In this document: one piece after another, positions 19,034 to 29,774 of the stretch
How positions within the stretch are numbered: the first letter of the stretch is position 1
Layout: each line of letters opens with the position of its first letter
Assembly: GCA_023055355.1 (NCBI GenBank)
Contig: JALJCS010000035.1
Span: 744,001-808,000, forward strand
Length of the DNA stretch: 64,000 bases
Source of the DNA: Agelaius tricolor
Lineage: Eukaryota > Chordata > Aves > Passeriformes > Icteridae
Reading direction: 5' to 3'
Notes under the pieces: generated by a model
The model's input: the letters and a program-made list of their open reading frames with translations, nothing else
Databases searched by the model: none
Told to the model about the DNA's origin: nothing
Program-made: the position numbers and the translations under genes

Positions 19034-19133
19034 TGCTTCTTCGCAGGTCCGTTCGCTCCCTTCTTCGCAGGTCCGTTCGTTCCATTCCCTTCTTCGCAGG
19101 TCCGTTCGCTCCCTTCTTCGCAGGTCCGTTCGT
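19034..19133. repeat. 24/29-bp repeat resembling splice junctions, 4 copies
   Basis: Four copies of CTTCTTCGCAGGTCCGTTCG (the first slightly diverged at its 5' end), with the AG|GT junction at about 19046/47, 19070/71, 19099/100 and 19123/24, so spacings of 24, 29 and 24 bp. Each copy looks like a 3' splice site (pyrimidines then CAG) directly followed by GT. The array starts about 20 bp downstream of the authentic donor of the 54-nt exon. Confidence 0.9.
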
Positions 19134-19711
19134 TTCGTTCCCTCCTTCTGGAGCGTCTCGGTGCTCCGTGTCTCCTCAGCAATCACCTCCCTCGAGATAA
19201 ATTGCACCGAAGCCATAAATCCTGCTGCTCGTACCGGGACCAGGGGTTTCCTTTGATGCCAAACGTGCTGGAAACACGTGGCTGGCAGCATCCTGAGAGC
19301 CGGCTGTTCCCCGGAGGGCAGGGAGGTGCAGGAGGATTTCCTGCCGAACCTGAGAGCTCAGGGGCATTCCCCAGTGCTGGATCTGAGTGGAGGCACAGCT
19401 GTCCCCCCGTGTCACCGAGGGACCCTGATGGTGCTGCCCAGGGGATGGCAGCAGGAGCCAGAGGGTCCCTCAAAGGCTGACTTGTCCTGGGCTGCTGCCT
19501 GGAGCTTCCCGGGGTATTTGAGCCCCAGCTCTGAAGGACAGGAGGTGGAAAAGGTGTTTACTCCTGTCCCAGTGGTGCAGGAGAGTTCATAAATTAAGGG
19601 CTTTGGACTAAAAGTGACAGATGTCACCTTGGATTGATCCCTGAGTTGAGTGCTGTGGCAGGGACTGTCACCCAGGCCCAGGAGCAGGGGACAGCCCTGG
19701 AATCTTCAGTC

Positions 19712-19859
19712 CCAGTGTTGGTGTCCCAGGGGGTGTGTGGGACTGACTGAAGGGACAGCTTTTACCCCTGCAAACACAAAAACCCCTACAAACCAGTGTT
19801 GGTGTCCCAGGGGGTGTGTGGGACTGACTGAAGGGACAGCTTTTACCCCTGCAAACACA
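19712..19859. repeat. Tandem duplication, 67-bp copies 81 bp apart
   Basis: A segment starting CCAGTGTTGGTGTCCCAGGG and ending TTTTACCCCTGCAAACACA occurs twice (19712-19778 and 19793-19859) with no visible differences, separated by a short spacer. The identity points to a recent duplication. Confidence 0.95.
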
Positions 19860-21884
19860 GCAGCACCCCTGCAGCCTGCCATGGCTGCTCAGGCTCTAAA
19901 GCCCAGCTGATAACTGGGAACTGCATGGAGCTGATAACCGAGCACATCCCAGCAGGGCCAGAGCCCTTCCTTAGCTCAGGAGCCCTGGCTGGAGGCTGGG
20001 GTGGGTTATGCATGGTCTGGCAGGGATGGGAAATGCCTGCACAGTGCCTTGTGGATCCCTGTGTCCCTGGAGGGGACATGTCCCCATTCCCTGCCCAGAG
20101 GGGTGACCAGGGACCCGGGCATCCCCCCAGGAGCCGTCTCCCACTGAAAGCCCAGCAAAGGCTGAGCCAAGCTGAGCAATCCATCAGGCCCGGAATCCCA
20201 TCATAATTCTTCTTGCTGGGATTTTGTTTTGGAGATTTTAAGCACCGCTTTGTCCAGGGAGCTTGAACCCTCCATACTTCATCCCTTTTCCTCAACGGGG
20301 AGCATCCAGCAGTGCTGTGTCTTGGCATCTCTCAGCTCCCACCCCCACCCTGCTGAAATCTGGGGGGTTTTTCACAAATCCCTAAATCAGTGTCTGCAGG
20401 CCAGAGCTCCCATGCTATGGGAGGAAAAGGGTTTGGAAACAAGGTGGGAAAAGCAATTAGTGAGAGGCTTTGAGTGCAGGCAGTTGTGGGAAAGGTGCTG
20501 CCCCATTTCCTGTGCTCGTGGCCACGAGGGACAGAAAGTGGCCAAGAGCTGAGGGGCATCAGCCCAACCTGAGCCATTGCAGAGACCACGGGCCAAGCTG
20601 GCCTTGGAATGAGGGGTGGGACAATGTCAGCTCTGGTGTGGGGGATCCTGCCTGGCTCTGCTTTACTCTCAGGGGTCCCAATCAGTTTGGGAAAAGCAGC
20701 CAAAAGTGGATTGTTTAGATGAAATGCATCCATGCTCTCCCATGCTGGGAGATTGGAGGAAGAGGAGGGGCTGCTCCTCATCTCTGCTGCCAGGCAAGAG
20801 GAGCTTTCCTGGTGCTTTTTTGGTCCCTCTCAGACAGAAGAGACCACAGTGAAAGGGCAAACAAAAATAGCAGTGGGGGGGTTTATAAAGGTTTACAAAC
20901 CTGCCAGTCAGTCCTTGTCTTATCTGAATCAAATCCAGATTTTCTGGGGAATGATTATCTGAAATGGATGATTTCAGCCAGGGGGCTTAAATAAAACCAG
21001 GTGATTGGATTGATGCAGCTCCCCATGGTTTTCCCCTGGAAATCAACCTCTGCAGTTTCAAAACCAGATCTGGCCCTTCCAAATGTCGTTTTGGGCCCTT
21101 TTGTTCCTGGCTGGTGGGGAAGAGGCTGGATGTAAGTGCAGGAAAGGGAAAAGCCAGCTCTGAGGGCTCCCTGGCCCTCCCAGACCCAGAGCAGCTCTGG
21201 CTGCAGGTTGCAGCTTTCCCTGAGGGCAGAGGAGACCCGAGGCAGAGCTGCTGCGTGCTGTGGTACCCAAATCCCAGCCTGAATCCTCCCCCAGAACCAG
21301 GAACGGGGAAACCGCCCTCCCTGGCGAGCTGGAGCTTGTTTCAGCACTGACAGGGAGAAAAGCCCGAGCCCTTGGCTGTGTCAGCCGTCCGAGAGCCGGG
21401 AGCATCCCGAGCCTGGGAACAAAGCCCTGCCCAGCTCCCTGCGGCGCGGGCGGGAGGGGAAATCCTCATTTCATTCAGCCCGGGGTAAAGCCGGGCTCGG
21501 CCCGGGAGTCTCCAGCTTTGTGCCCATCCAAAGGAGGAATTCATTCAGCCCTGCCCGGGCTTTCTCTGCCTTGTCCCAGCTGTAAGCGAGGTGATGGATT
21601 GGCTGCGTGATTGATTGAGTGATGGATTGATCAGCGGCATCCAGCTCCCTCTGAAAGGTTTCTCATGGTGATCCCAGTGAATGGCTGGGAGCACAATGGG
21701 GGAGAGGGGCTTCCAGTGAGCGAGCTCCTGGTCGCTTCAAAACAGCTCAGAAAGTCTGAAGGAAAAAACCTAAAACAACCCCCAAAACTGCTGAAATGCA
21801 GATAAACTTCATGCACAACGGCACTGTGCTCTCATCATCCCAGTGCTGGGCTTCCTGCAGTCCCACATCCATGCATTCCTCCTT

Positions 21885-22345
21885 CCCTGCATCCCTCCAC
21901 TCCCAAAACCCTGCATCCCTCCACTCCCAAAACCCTGCATCCCTCCAACCCCAAATCCCTGCATCTCTCCACTCCCAAATCCCTGCATCCCTCCACCCCC
22001 AAATCCCTGCATCCCTCCACTCCCAAATCCCCGCATCCCTCCACTCCCAAAACCCTGCATCCCTCCACTCCCAAAACCCTGCGTCCCTCCACTCCCAAAT
22101 CCCTGCATCCCTCCAGCCCCAAATCCCTGCATCCCTCCACTCCCAAATCCCTGCATCCCTCCACTCCCAAATCCCTGCGTCCCTCCACTCCCAAATCCCT
22201 GCATCCCTCCAACCCCAAATCCCTGCATCTCTCCACTCCTAAATCCCTGCATCCCTCCACTCCCAAATCCCTGCATCCCTCCACTCCCAAATCCCCGCAT
22301 CCCTCCAGCCCCACATCCCTGCATCCCTCCAACCCCACGTCCCTG
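21885..22345. repeat. 24-bp minisatellite, about 19 copies
   Basis: Units of 24 bp built on CATCCCTCCACTCCCAAATC plus CCTG, with CC/AC/GC and Aaa/Aat variants. Blocks of variants recur (the set from 21950 resembles that from 22200), so multi-unit duplication is likely. The length is a multiple of three, so several frames are open on both strands; no coding role is supported. Confidence 0.95.
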
Positions 22346-23307
22346 CACCCCACTCCCTCCATCCAAACCCCTCCATTCCTGCACCCCCTTATTCTTTCAT
22401 CTCCACATCCCTTTATCCCTGCAACCCTTTATCCCCACATCCCACCACAGGCAAGCCTCGAGATTCAGAGTCAGGACTGACAAGTTCCCTCTCCCCACCC
22501 TGGGCCATTTCCAGAGGCTGATTCCCCCTGGAGACACGAAGCTCTTGTCCCAGCACCAGCTCCCTGTTTCTGCATCTCTGCTGAACAGAAAACTGTGATT
22601 TTCCCCCTGGGCTGGGAGGTGATGTCAGGCAGGGATTTATGGGGTGCTCGGCTCCCAGGGACAGGCGTTTTCCTAGGAATGTATTTCAGTGTTGGCAGTG
22701 GCTCTTGGCAGGGCACCCCTGGATCTGTACCCCACGTCCCCAGCGTGTCCTGGGGATCAACACTGGATAAATCTTATGGGAAGGGATAGGAAATGTGCAG
22801 CTCAACACTGGATAAATCCTGCGGGAAGGGACAGGAAATGTGCAGCCAGCCCCGGGAGAGGGCTGAGCAGGGGACAGAGGTGTGGAAGAGCTGTGAAAGC
22901 CCGTGTTGGCGGGCAATGTTCCAGTGAGGTGTTTTACAGTTCACTGCTTGTTTTCCAGTGCAGCGTCTCCAGTGGGTGTCCGGCGCAGCTGGACTGTCCC
23001 CAGCAGCCATCTCCTGCTCCCGTTAGACCCGGGAACATCGGGATGTGCCTGCCCGGAACCACCAAAACCCCTCGGGCCGTTCATCCCCATCCCCAAACCG
23101 GCCCAGGCAGCTCCGGGGGCAGGCAGGGAACTCCCCCCGCGCGCTGGGGGGTGCCTGCGGTGGTGCCGGGGACCAGAACTGCCAGGGAGGGACCAAAGGC
23201 ACCGCAGCCGGGACCGGAGCGGCCGAGGAGCCTGCGAGGACATTGCCGGGATGTGGGGGGACAGCCCGGTCACATCCTGGAGCCGCTGGTCCTGCTGGAC
23301 CGCTGGG

Positions 23308-23790
23308 GTTGGGGCTGCGGAGGTGGAAGGGGCTGAGGATGTGGAAGGGGCTGAGGAGATGGGAAGAAGGGGCTGCAGAAGTGGGAGAAGGGGCCGCGGA
23401 GATGGGAAGGGGCTGCGGAGGTGGAAGACGGAAAGGGGCTGCGGAGGTGGAAGGGGCTGCGGAGGTGGAAGGGGCTGAGGAGATGGAAGGGGCTGCGGAG
23501 GTGGAAGGGGCTGAGGAGATGGAAGGGGCTGAGGAGATGGAAGGGGCTGAGGAGATGGAAGGGGCTGCGGAGGTGGAAGACGGAAAGGGGCTGAGGAGAT
23601 GGAAGGGGCTGCGGAGGTGGAAGGGGCTGAGGAGATGGAAGGGGCTGCGGAGATGGAAGGGGCTGAGGAGATGGAAGGGGCTGCGGAGGTGGAAGACGGA
23701 AAGGGGCTGCGGAGGTGGAAGGGGCTGAGGAGATGGAAGGGGCTGAGGAGGTGGAAGGGGCTGCGGAGGTGGAAGGTGGAAGGGGCTGCG
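23308..23790. repeat. 18-bp purine-rich minisatellite, about 25 copies
   Basis: Units alternate between GGAGATGGAAGGGGCTGA and GGAGGTGGAAGGGGCTGC, 18 bp each, interrupted by several copies of an insert GACGGAAAGGGGCTGCGG. The + strand is strongly purine-biased with regular GGGG runs. The in-frame unit keeps several frames open in both directions. Confidence 0.95.
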
Positions 23791-23819
23791 GGCTCCGGGA
23801 ATCCCTCGCTGCCGCTTTC

Positions 23820-23965
23820 CAGCCGCTCCAGGCGAGAGGCTTTAATCTAATTACATGCTTTATTTGCGCCAATTTGTTTTTCAATCAATCTTGCTCAGCC
23901 AGAAGAAAGGAGGCTACTGTGGGCTCATTTGCACCTTCTTGTTCCAAGGGAGAGGTTAATGGCCG
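23820..23965. other. Candidate conserved noncoding element in NTN1 intron 5
   Basis: Unique, AT-rich sequence directly after the 18-bp array, with a paired homeodomain-type motif TTTAATCTAATTACA (23841-23855) and CAATTTGTTTTTCAATCAAT. The sharp shift from a GC-rich array to non-repetitive AT-rich sequence suggests constrained DNA, but this needs cross-species comparison. Confidence 0.3.
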
Positions 23966-24944
23966 TTATCCGCTGGGATCGGCGCTCCCGGCTCCGCCTG
24001 CCCGGGAGCTCGGGACCCTCCCGCAGCACGGGCAGCGAGGTCCCAGCCCGGCACGGGGCACTGGGCAGCACCCTCGGGACACGCTGGCTGTGAGGAGCCG
24101 CTGCAGGCAGGGCTCGGGATGCTCCCAAGGTGCTCCCAAGGTGGCATCCCGCAGGAAAGGTTTTGTGTGTCCATTGCCAGGGATGGCAGCGGGGTGCCAG
24201 GGGAAGGTTTGCGCCTGCAAAGCACCAAAACGAACGCGTGAATACGAGTGGAAATTACTCCTCCCGCCTTCCCTGCCCTGCCGGGGAGCGGCACGGCTCG
24301 GTGCCGTGGGGGCTGTGCCCGGCACAGGGCAGGGCTGCCCTCGGTGCCCCCGCACTCCTGTGCTGGTGCCAAGGCTCCTCAGCCCGCTCTGCAGAGCAGA
24401 GGATGCTCTGATGCCCAGCAGGTGCCTCTGCCTTGGCAGGGTGGTCACAGTCCCCCCTCAGCCGGTGGGACAGTGAGGGGCAGCTCATGCACAGAGACCT
24501 GACCAGGAACTCTGGGGAGGGAGAGAAAAGGGCAGGAACCCCAAAGCTGCTCAGCACAGCCTCCCCTTGCATTGCAGCAAACCCAAGCAGCCCTGCTGGT
24601 CTGCCCTGCCCCACTCCGGGGGTGTCTGGGACCCCAGGCAGGCCCCACTCCCGTGTTCTCAGTCCTGCTCTCTCTGGTAAGAGAATCTCAGATTTAGGAT
24701 TTGCTATTTGGGGCTGCACCTTCCTTTAGTGGCTCGGTCCGGCTGCACATCCCCACCAGTGCCAGCAGGAGATGGGGGCACCCAGACCCCACCTGCAGAG
24801 CCCCCAGAGAGCCCAGCCCTGGCAGGGAGGGCAGGACAATGCCCCTCACCCCAGAGCTGCGCTCAGCCTGTCAGGGCCAGGGCTCCCTCCTAAGCCACAA
24901 CACCTCCACCCTGGATCACAGCCCACAAAGGCATTTAGGGCCCT

Positions 24945-25150
24945 ACCTGGGGGAAATCAATAGGAATTTAGCTGCATAAATTCGGATTAGAAATCTGAAT
25001 CCCCTTGGGGATCTAAGCCTTATATCTGCATTTCCAGTTAGGTACCCAGGCCAAGAAATGTGGCTTTAATCGCTCTATCATGTCAGAATCAAGGGGCCTT
25101 TAATTTCCGTTCCCGACATGTGGCTTTTGCAGCGGCTCAGAGCTCAGCTT
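24945..25150. other. Candidate conserved noncoding element in NTN1 intron 5
   Basis: A unique block with balanced composition (AAATCAATAGGAATTTAGC, GGATTAGAAATCTGAATCC, GGCTTTAATCGCTC, GCCTTTAATTTCC) inside a GC-rich, repeat-rich intron. Several TAAT/ATTA cores are visible. No open frame or repeat explains it. Confidence 0.28.
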
Positions 25151-25204
25151 GGAGCTGGGAGTGCAGCAAGAGGCGCCTGGTGCATGCAGGGCCTTCCCTG
25201 CAGC

Positions 25205-25600
25205 AGCACTCAGCACCCACAGCTCTGCTGCCAGCACCTCCCTCCTGCCCAGCCCTGCAGCATCAGCGCCCTGGGCAGAGCGGGATCCATGAACAAATCA
25301 CGGGATCCATGAATAAATCACGGGATCCATGAACAAATCATGGGATCCATGAACAAATCACGGGATGGGCACTCAGCACCCACAGCTCTGCTGCCAGCAC
25401 CCCTGTCCTGCCCAGCCCTGCAGCATCAGCGCCCTGGGCAGAGCGGGATCCATGAACAAATCATGGGATCCATGAACAAATCACAGGATCCATGAATAAA
25501 TCATGAGATCCATGAACAAATCATGGGATCCATGAACAAATCCCGGGATCCATGAACAAATCACGGGATGGGCACTCAGCACCCTGCAGCTCTCAGCCGC
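25205..25600. repeat. Nested repeat: 18-bp GGATCC units in a larger duplication
   Basis: Short units CGGGATCCATGAACAAATCA, period 18 bp, occur five or six times in each of two blocks (25282-25370 and 25441-25570). Each block is preceded by the same unique header containing CTCAGCACCCACAGCTCTGC (near 25207 and 25371), giving a larger period of about 165-200 bp. A third, diverged header starts near 25573 and then breaks off. Confidence 0.9.
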
Positions 25601-25667
25601 ATCACAGCAACCCCAGACAACCCCCAAACCAAAGATGTTTAAACAGAACAAAATTCAACATTCTGCA

Positions 25668-25707
25668 AAGAAAAAAAAAAATAAGAAGAAAGAAAGAAAG
25701 AAAGAAA
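25668..25707. repeat. A-rich / GAAA simple repeat
   Basis: A run of 12-13 A followed by AAGAAGAAAGAAAG-type tetranucleotide repeats. Unlike its GC-rich neighbourhood, it could be the tail of an old retroposed element, but no body of such an element was recognised. Confidence 0.85.
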
Positions 25708-26261
25708 TTAAGTTAAACAAAGAAGGTGTTTAGCTGTGAAAAGTCCCTGCCCAGCCAGAGAATTAGCTCTGTCAAGGGGATGGGCTGAGCTGCAAAGCTG
25801 CTGAAGGCTGTGCTGACACGTTTTACTGAGCTGCGAGCGACACGAAGCAGCCACCGCCACCTGCTCCCCCTGCGAGCCGGCGGCTCCAGCGCCTCTCCCG
25901 TCCCTCCTGCTCTGCTCATCGCGGGGAGCTGCTGCTCCCCCGGCCCGGGGCATGCAGGATGCAGGGCTGGACCAAAAACCACCCAGGGCTGGCTGTGTTT
26001 GGGCTCGTGGCTCTGGAACCGGGATTTGCGCTGGAATATTTGTGCAGCTGAGCAAGCCCGCAGGAAAGGCTGGGATGTCACCATGGGATTGTCCTGCACC
26101 AGGGGCTGGGTGCTTCACAAGGGTGGCTGGGCTGGACATGGGCTGAGAGGGGCTCAGACGGTCCTGGGTCTGTTCAGAGCAGGGCCAGCACAGCCCTGGT
26201 GCCATGGAGCTGTGCCCAGCAGTGACCAGAGGGCACTGCCCACCTGCTGCAGGGCCAGGAG

Positions 26262-27561
26262 CTCCCAGGGCAGGGCTCGGTGTCCCTGCAGCTCCCAGGG
26301 CAGGGCTCGGTGTCCCTGCAGCTCCCAGGGCAGGGCTCGGTGTCCCTGCAGGCTCCAGGGCAGGGCTCGGTGTCCCTGCAGGCTCCAGGGCAGGGCTCGG
26401 TGTCCCTGCAGGCTCCAGGACAGGGCTCGGTGTCCCTGCAGGCTCCAGGGCAGGGCTCGGTGTCCCTGCAGCTCCCAGGACAGGGCTTGGTGTCCCTGCA
26501 CAGTCCAGGGCAGGGCTCGGTGTCCCTGCACACTCCAGGACAGGGCTCGGTGTCCCTGCAGGCTCCAGGGCAGGGCTCGGTGTCCCTTCAGGCTCCAGGG
26601 CAGGGCTCGGTGTCCCTGCAGCTCCCAGGACAGGGCTCGGTGTCCCTGCAGGCTCCAGGGCAGGGCTCGGTGTCCCTGCAGGCTCCAGGGCAGGGCTCAG
26701 TGTCCCTGCAGGCTCCAGGACAGGGCTCGGTGTCCCTGCAGGCTCCAGGGCAGGGCTTGGTGTCCCTGCAGCTCCCAGGACAGGGCTTGGTGTCCCTGCA
26801 CAGTCCAGGGCAGGGCTCGGTGTCCCTGCACACTCCAGGGCAGGGCTCGGTGTCCCTGCAGGCTCCAGGGCAGGGCTCGGTGTCCCTTCAGGCTCCAGGG
26901 CAGGGCTCGGTGTCCCTGCAGCTCCCAGGGCAGGGCTCGGTGTCCCTGCAGGCTCCAGGGCAGGGCTCGGTGTCCCTGCAGGCTCCAGGGCAGGGCTCGG
27001 TGTCCCTGCAGGCTCCAGGGCAGGGCTCAGTGTCCCTGCAGGCTCCAGGACAGGGCTCGGTGTCCCTGCAGGCTCCAGGGCAGGGCTTGGTGTCCCTGCA
27101 CACTCCAGGACATGGCTCGGTGTCCCTGCAGGCTCCAGGGCAGGGCTCAGTGTCCCTGCAGCTCCCAGGACAGGGCTCGGTGTCCCTGCAGCTCCCAGGG
27201 CAGGGCTCGGTGTCCCTGCAGGCTCCAGGGCAGGGCTTGGTGTCCCTGCACACTCCAGGACAGGGCTCGGTGTCCCTGCAGCTCCCAGGGCAGGGCTCGG
27301 TGTCCCTGCACAGTCCAGGGCAGGGCTCGGTGTCCCTGCACACTCCAGGGCAGGGCTCGGTGTCCCTGCAGCTCCCAGGACAGGGCTCGGTGTCCCTGCA
27401 GGCTCCAGGGCAGGGCTCGGTGTCCCTGCAGCTCCCAGGGCAGGGCTCGGTGTCCCTGCAGGCTCCAGGGCAGGGCTCGGTGTCCCTGCAGGCTCCAGGG
27501 CAGGGCTCGGTGTCCCTGCAGCTCCCAGGGCAGGGCTCGGTGTCCCTGCAGGCTCCAGGGC
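26262..27561. repeat. 30-bp minisatellite, about 43 copies, with ~300-bp higher-order repeat
   Basis: A near-perfect array of 30-bp units centred on GGGCTCGGTGTCCCTGCA followed by a variable 10-base segment (GCTCCCAGGG, GGCTCCAGGG, CAGTCCAGGG or CACTCCAGGA). The order of variants repeats: the ten units from 26461 recur in almost the same order from 26761, the second block gaining one extra unit, which gives a 300-330-bp higher-order period. The unit is a multiple of three without stops, so frames up to 675 codons stay open on both strands; these are judged to be artefacts of the array. It lies in NTN1 intron 5. Confidence 0.97.
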
Positions 27562-27663
27562 CCTGCCAGTGGCCCGTGGCCCATGGCCAGCAGTGGTGGC
27601 AGTGCCATGGGCCCGTGCCAGGCTCCCGCCGGCCGCCCGGGCCAGGCCAGCGTGTCCCAGCAG

Positions 27664-27800
27664 TGGGGGCCCATTAGAAATGAAATGTTCCCCCTGGGGT
27701 ATTTTATTTGCACACTTCAGTAGAGTGGACACCAAAAGGCTTTGCTAATGCTTCATGGGCTGCTAATTTCCTCCGTGACCCGCATTGTGGCGGGCTGACC
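27664..27800. other. Candidate conserved noncoding element next to 30-bp array
   Basis: Unique, AT-richer sequence just downstream of the 30-bp array, with CCATTAGAAATGAAATG, GGGTATTTTATTTGCAC, TTTGCTAATGCTTC and GGGCTGCTAATTTCC. It lies about 430 bp before the next NTN1 exon. Only composition supports it. Confidence 0.22.
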
Positions 27801-28224
27801 CCGGCCCGAATCTGCCGGCAATGAATGCCAAAGGCTGACACCGGCCCGGGTTAGGGGTGACAATGGGGCCTCTGTGGGCTCCGGGCAGGCTCCAGTGGGA
27901 GCTGCAGAACAGCGGGAATTTGTGTGGCTCTCAAAAGCTCTGGGTGGCACAATAAGGGAGGCCCCCGGGTCTCCCAGGAAGACAGAGGCGGCCGGGGAAG
28001 CCGGGCCGGGGGAGGCGGAGGAGGCCGGGCTCCTTTGTGAGCAGCTTTCTTTAGAAAGGAAGGGGTTCTCAATGGCCCCATCCCGGCAGATGGATATCAC
28101 AGGCACGCTGCTTATTCACGGCAGCCCGCGGCTCGGAGCCGCTCCCCTTCCCCCAGCGCTTTCTGCATTTTCAGGCTAATTTGTTTTGTTAATGTTTTCT
28201 TGCCCTCCCCCTCTCCCCGCGCAG

Positions 28225-28299
28225 ATTGCGACTCGTACTGCAAAGCCTCCAAGGGGAAGCTGAAGATCAACATGAAGAAGTACTGTAAGAAGGACTATG
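28225..28299 (+). CDS. NTN1: Netrin-1, first exon of the NTR (C345C) module
   Basis: A 75-nt exon that opens the C-terminal netrin-like (NTR/C345C) module, a basic domain known to bind heparan sulfate and to add to signalling. AT completes an Asp codon with the G of the linker exon; the final G begins an Ala codon. The translation begins [16 protein letters not shown] and ends KKYCKKDY, residues about 471-496, with three module cysteines (DC, YC, YC) and many lysines. The flanks are CCGCGCAG and GTGAGT. The peptide appears identical to vertebrate netrin-1. Confidence 0.97.
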
Positions 28300-28734
28300 G
28301 TGAGTGTCCCCTGTGCAGGGATGAGCCATGGGCATGGGGGCAGGAGCGTCCCCAGGGGGTGTCCCCAGGGTCACAGCCGTGCTGGCTGCGTGCAGGTGTG
28401 GGAGCGCCAAACCTCGCCAGGTGTGGAGGGGCAGCGATGCCCTGGGTCCCTTGGGATGAGCACACCCAAGTGTGGACCCTCGTGTGGGGGCTGTCCCAGC
28501 ACCTGCAGGAGACTCACATTTCCCAAGTGTTTTCTAATGTCTTCTGGTTATAATGACACCATATCCCCTCTCTCAGTGCTGTTATATTGCCACGGCTTTT
28601 GAATATTTGAAAATATTTTAAATCCTTTTTGCTGTGGGGATGAGCAGCAAGCAGTTCCCTGTCACCTGTATCCAAACCTCCATAATTCCCAGGAGACTTC
28701 AGAGGGTGGTGCAGCCCTGGGACAGCTCACGCTG

Positions 28735-29330
28735 GGTTCTGTTGGAGGTTTGGGTGATGGAGGTTTGAGTGACATTACAACCAAATCTGTTGGAATTTTG
28801 GGTGACACTCACACCTGGATCTGTTGGAATTTTGGGTGACACTCACACCTGGATCTGTTGGAATTTTGGGTGGCACTCATGGTTCTATTGGAGGTTTGGG
28901 TGACACACTCAGTTCTGTTGGAATTTTGGGTGACACTCATACCTGGATCTGTTGGAATTTTGGGTGACACTCACACTCAATTCTATTTGAATTTTGGGTG
29001 ACACTCACATTCAATTCTATTTGAAATTTGGGTGACTCTCACACTCAATTCTATTTGAATTTTGGGTGACACTCACACCCAGATCTGTTGGAGGTTTGGG
29101 TGACACTCACACCCAGTTCTGTTGGAATTTTGGGTCACACTCACACTCAATTCTATTTGAATTTTGGGTGACACTCACACCCGGATCTGTTGGAGGTTTG
29201 GGTGACACTCACACCCGGTTCTGTTGGAATTCTGGGTGGCACTCACACCCGGATCTGTTGGAGGTTTGGGTGACACTCACACCCAGTTCTGTTGGAATTT
29301 TGGGTCATACTCACACCCGGATCTGTGTAG
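28735..29330. repeat. 34-bp minisatellite, about 17 copies
   Basis: Units built on TCTGTTGGAATTTTGGGTGA followed by CACTCACACC plus four bases, period 34 bp, with variants GGAGGTTTGGGTGAC and TATTTGAATTTTGGG. The array fades at its left edge, where the first units are diverged, and is cleaner to the right. Confidence 0.93.
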
Positions 29331-29774
29331 GGCTGCCCTGTGGGCTGCAGCAGATCCTGGGGAGGTGTGGGTGGCTCCAGAGGGGTCTCAGGCAGGAGAT
29401 CCCAATGAATGGAGACGAGGTGCCCCTGGAGCAGGGATTAGGGGAGCTGCAAGGAGCTTTTCCCTTCCCTTCTCGCTCAGCATCGCTCCTGCAGCTTCAC
29501 CAGCGAGCCAGAGCCGTGTGCTTGGGCTGGTTCAGGTGCGGGGACACTGTCCCAGTGCTGGCACTGGGGTGCTCCCACCCCACCCTCCTGGCCATGGAAG
29601 GGTCCCCCACAGCCCCAGCCAGCCCCACAGCCACGGCAATTTTCTTTTTTGAGAACAAACCGCGCTGCAGAGGCAGCGGGGTGAGCGGTGCCGGGGCAGC
29701 CCAGGCTTTCACCAGGGCCAGGGAGGGAAGAAAGGGTTGAAAAGGTGCAGGGAGGGATAATAAAGACTTTGGGA

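Larger units (their letters stand above)
19012..28224 (+). other. NTN1: NTN1 intron 5
   Basis: A 9.2-kb intron from GTACGTTCC to a CCGCGCAG acceptor. No exon was recognised. It is unusually rich in tandem arrays (19034, 19712, 21885, 23308, 25205, 25668 and 26262, listed separately), between which lie AT-richer blocks near 23820-23965, 24945-25150 and 27664-27800 that could be regulatory. Long open frames over the 26-27.6 kb array are explained by the repeat. Confidence 0.9.

Noticed and set aside
21809..22598. Frames of 175-251 codons on both strands near 22 kb
   Set aside because: Explained by the 24-bp minisatellite, whose length is divisible by three.
25668..25707. Possible retroposon tail (poly-A then GAAA)
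   Set aside because: No recognisable element body or target-site duplication lies upstream; kept only as a simple repeat.
26204..27748. Plus-strand open frames of 465 to 637 codons over the 30-bp array
   Set aside because: The repeat unit is 30 bp without stop codons, so most frames on both strands stay open; the predicted peptides are simple decamer repeats with no recognised domain, inside an NTN1 intron.
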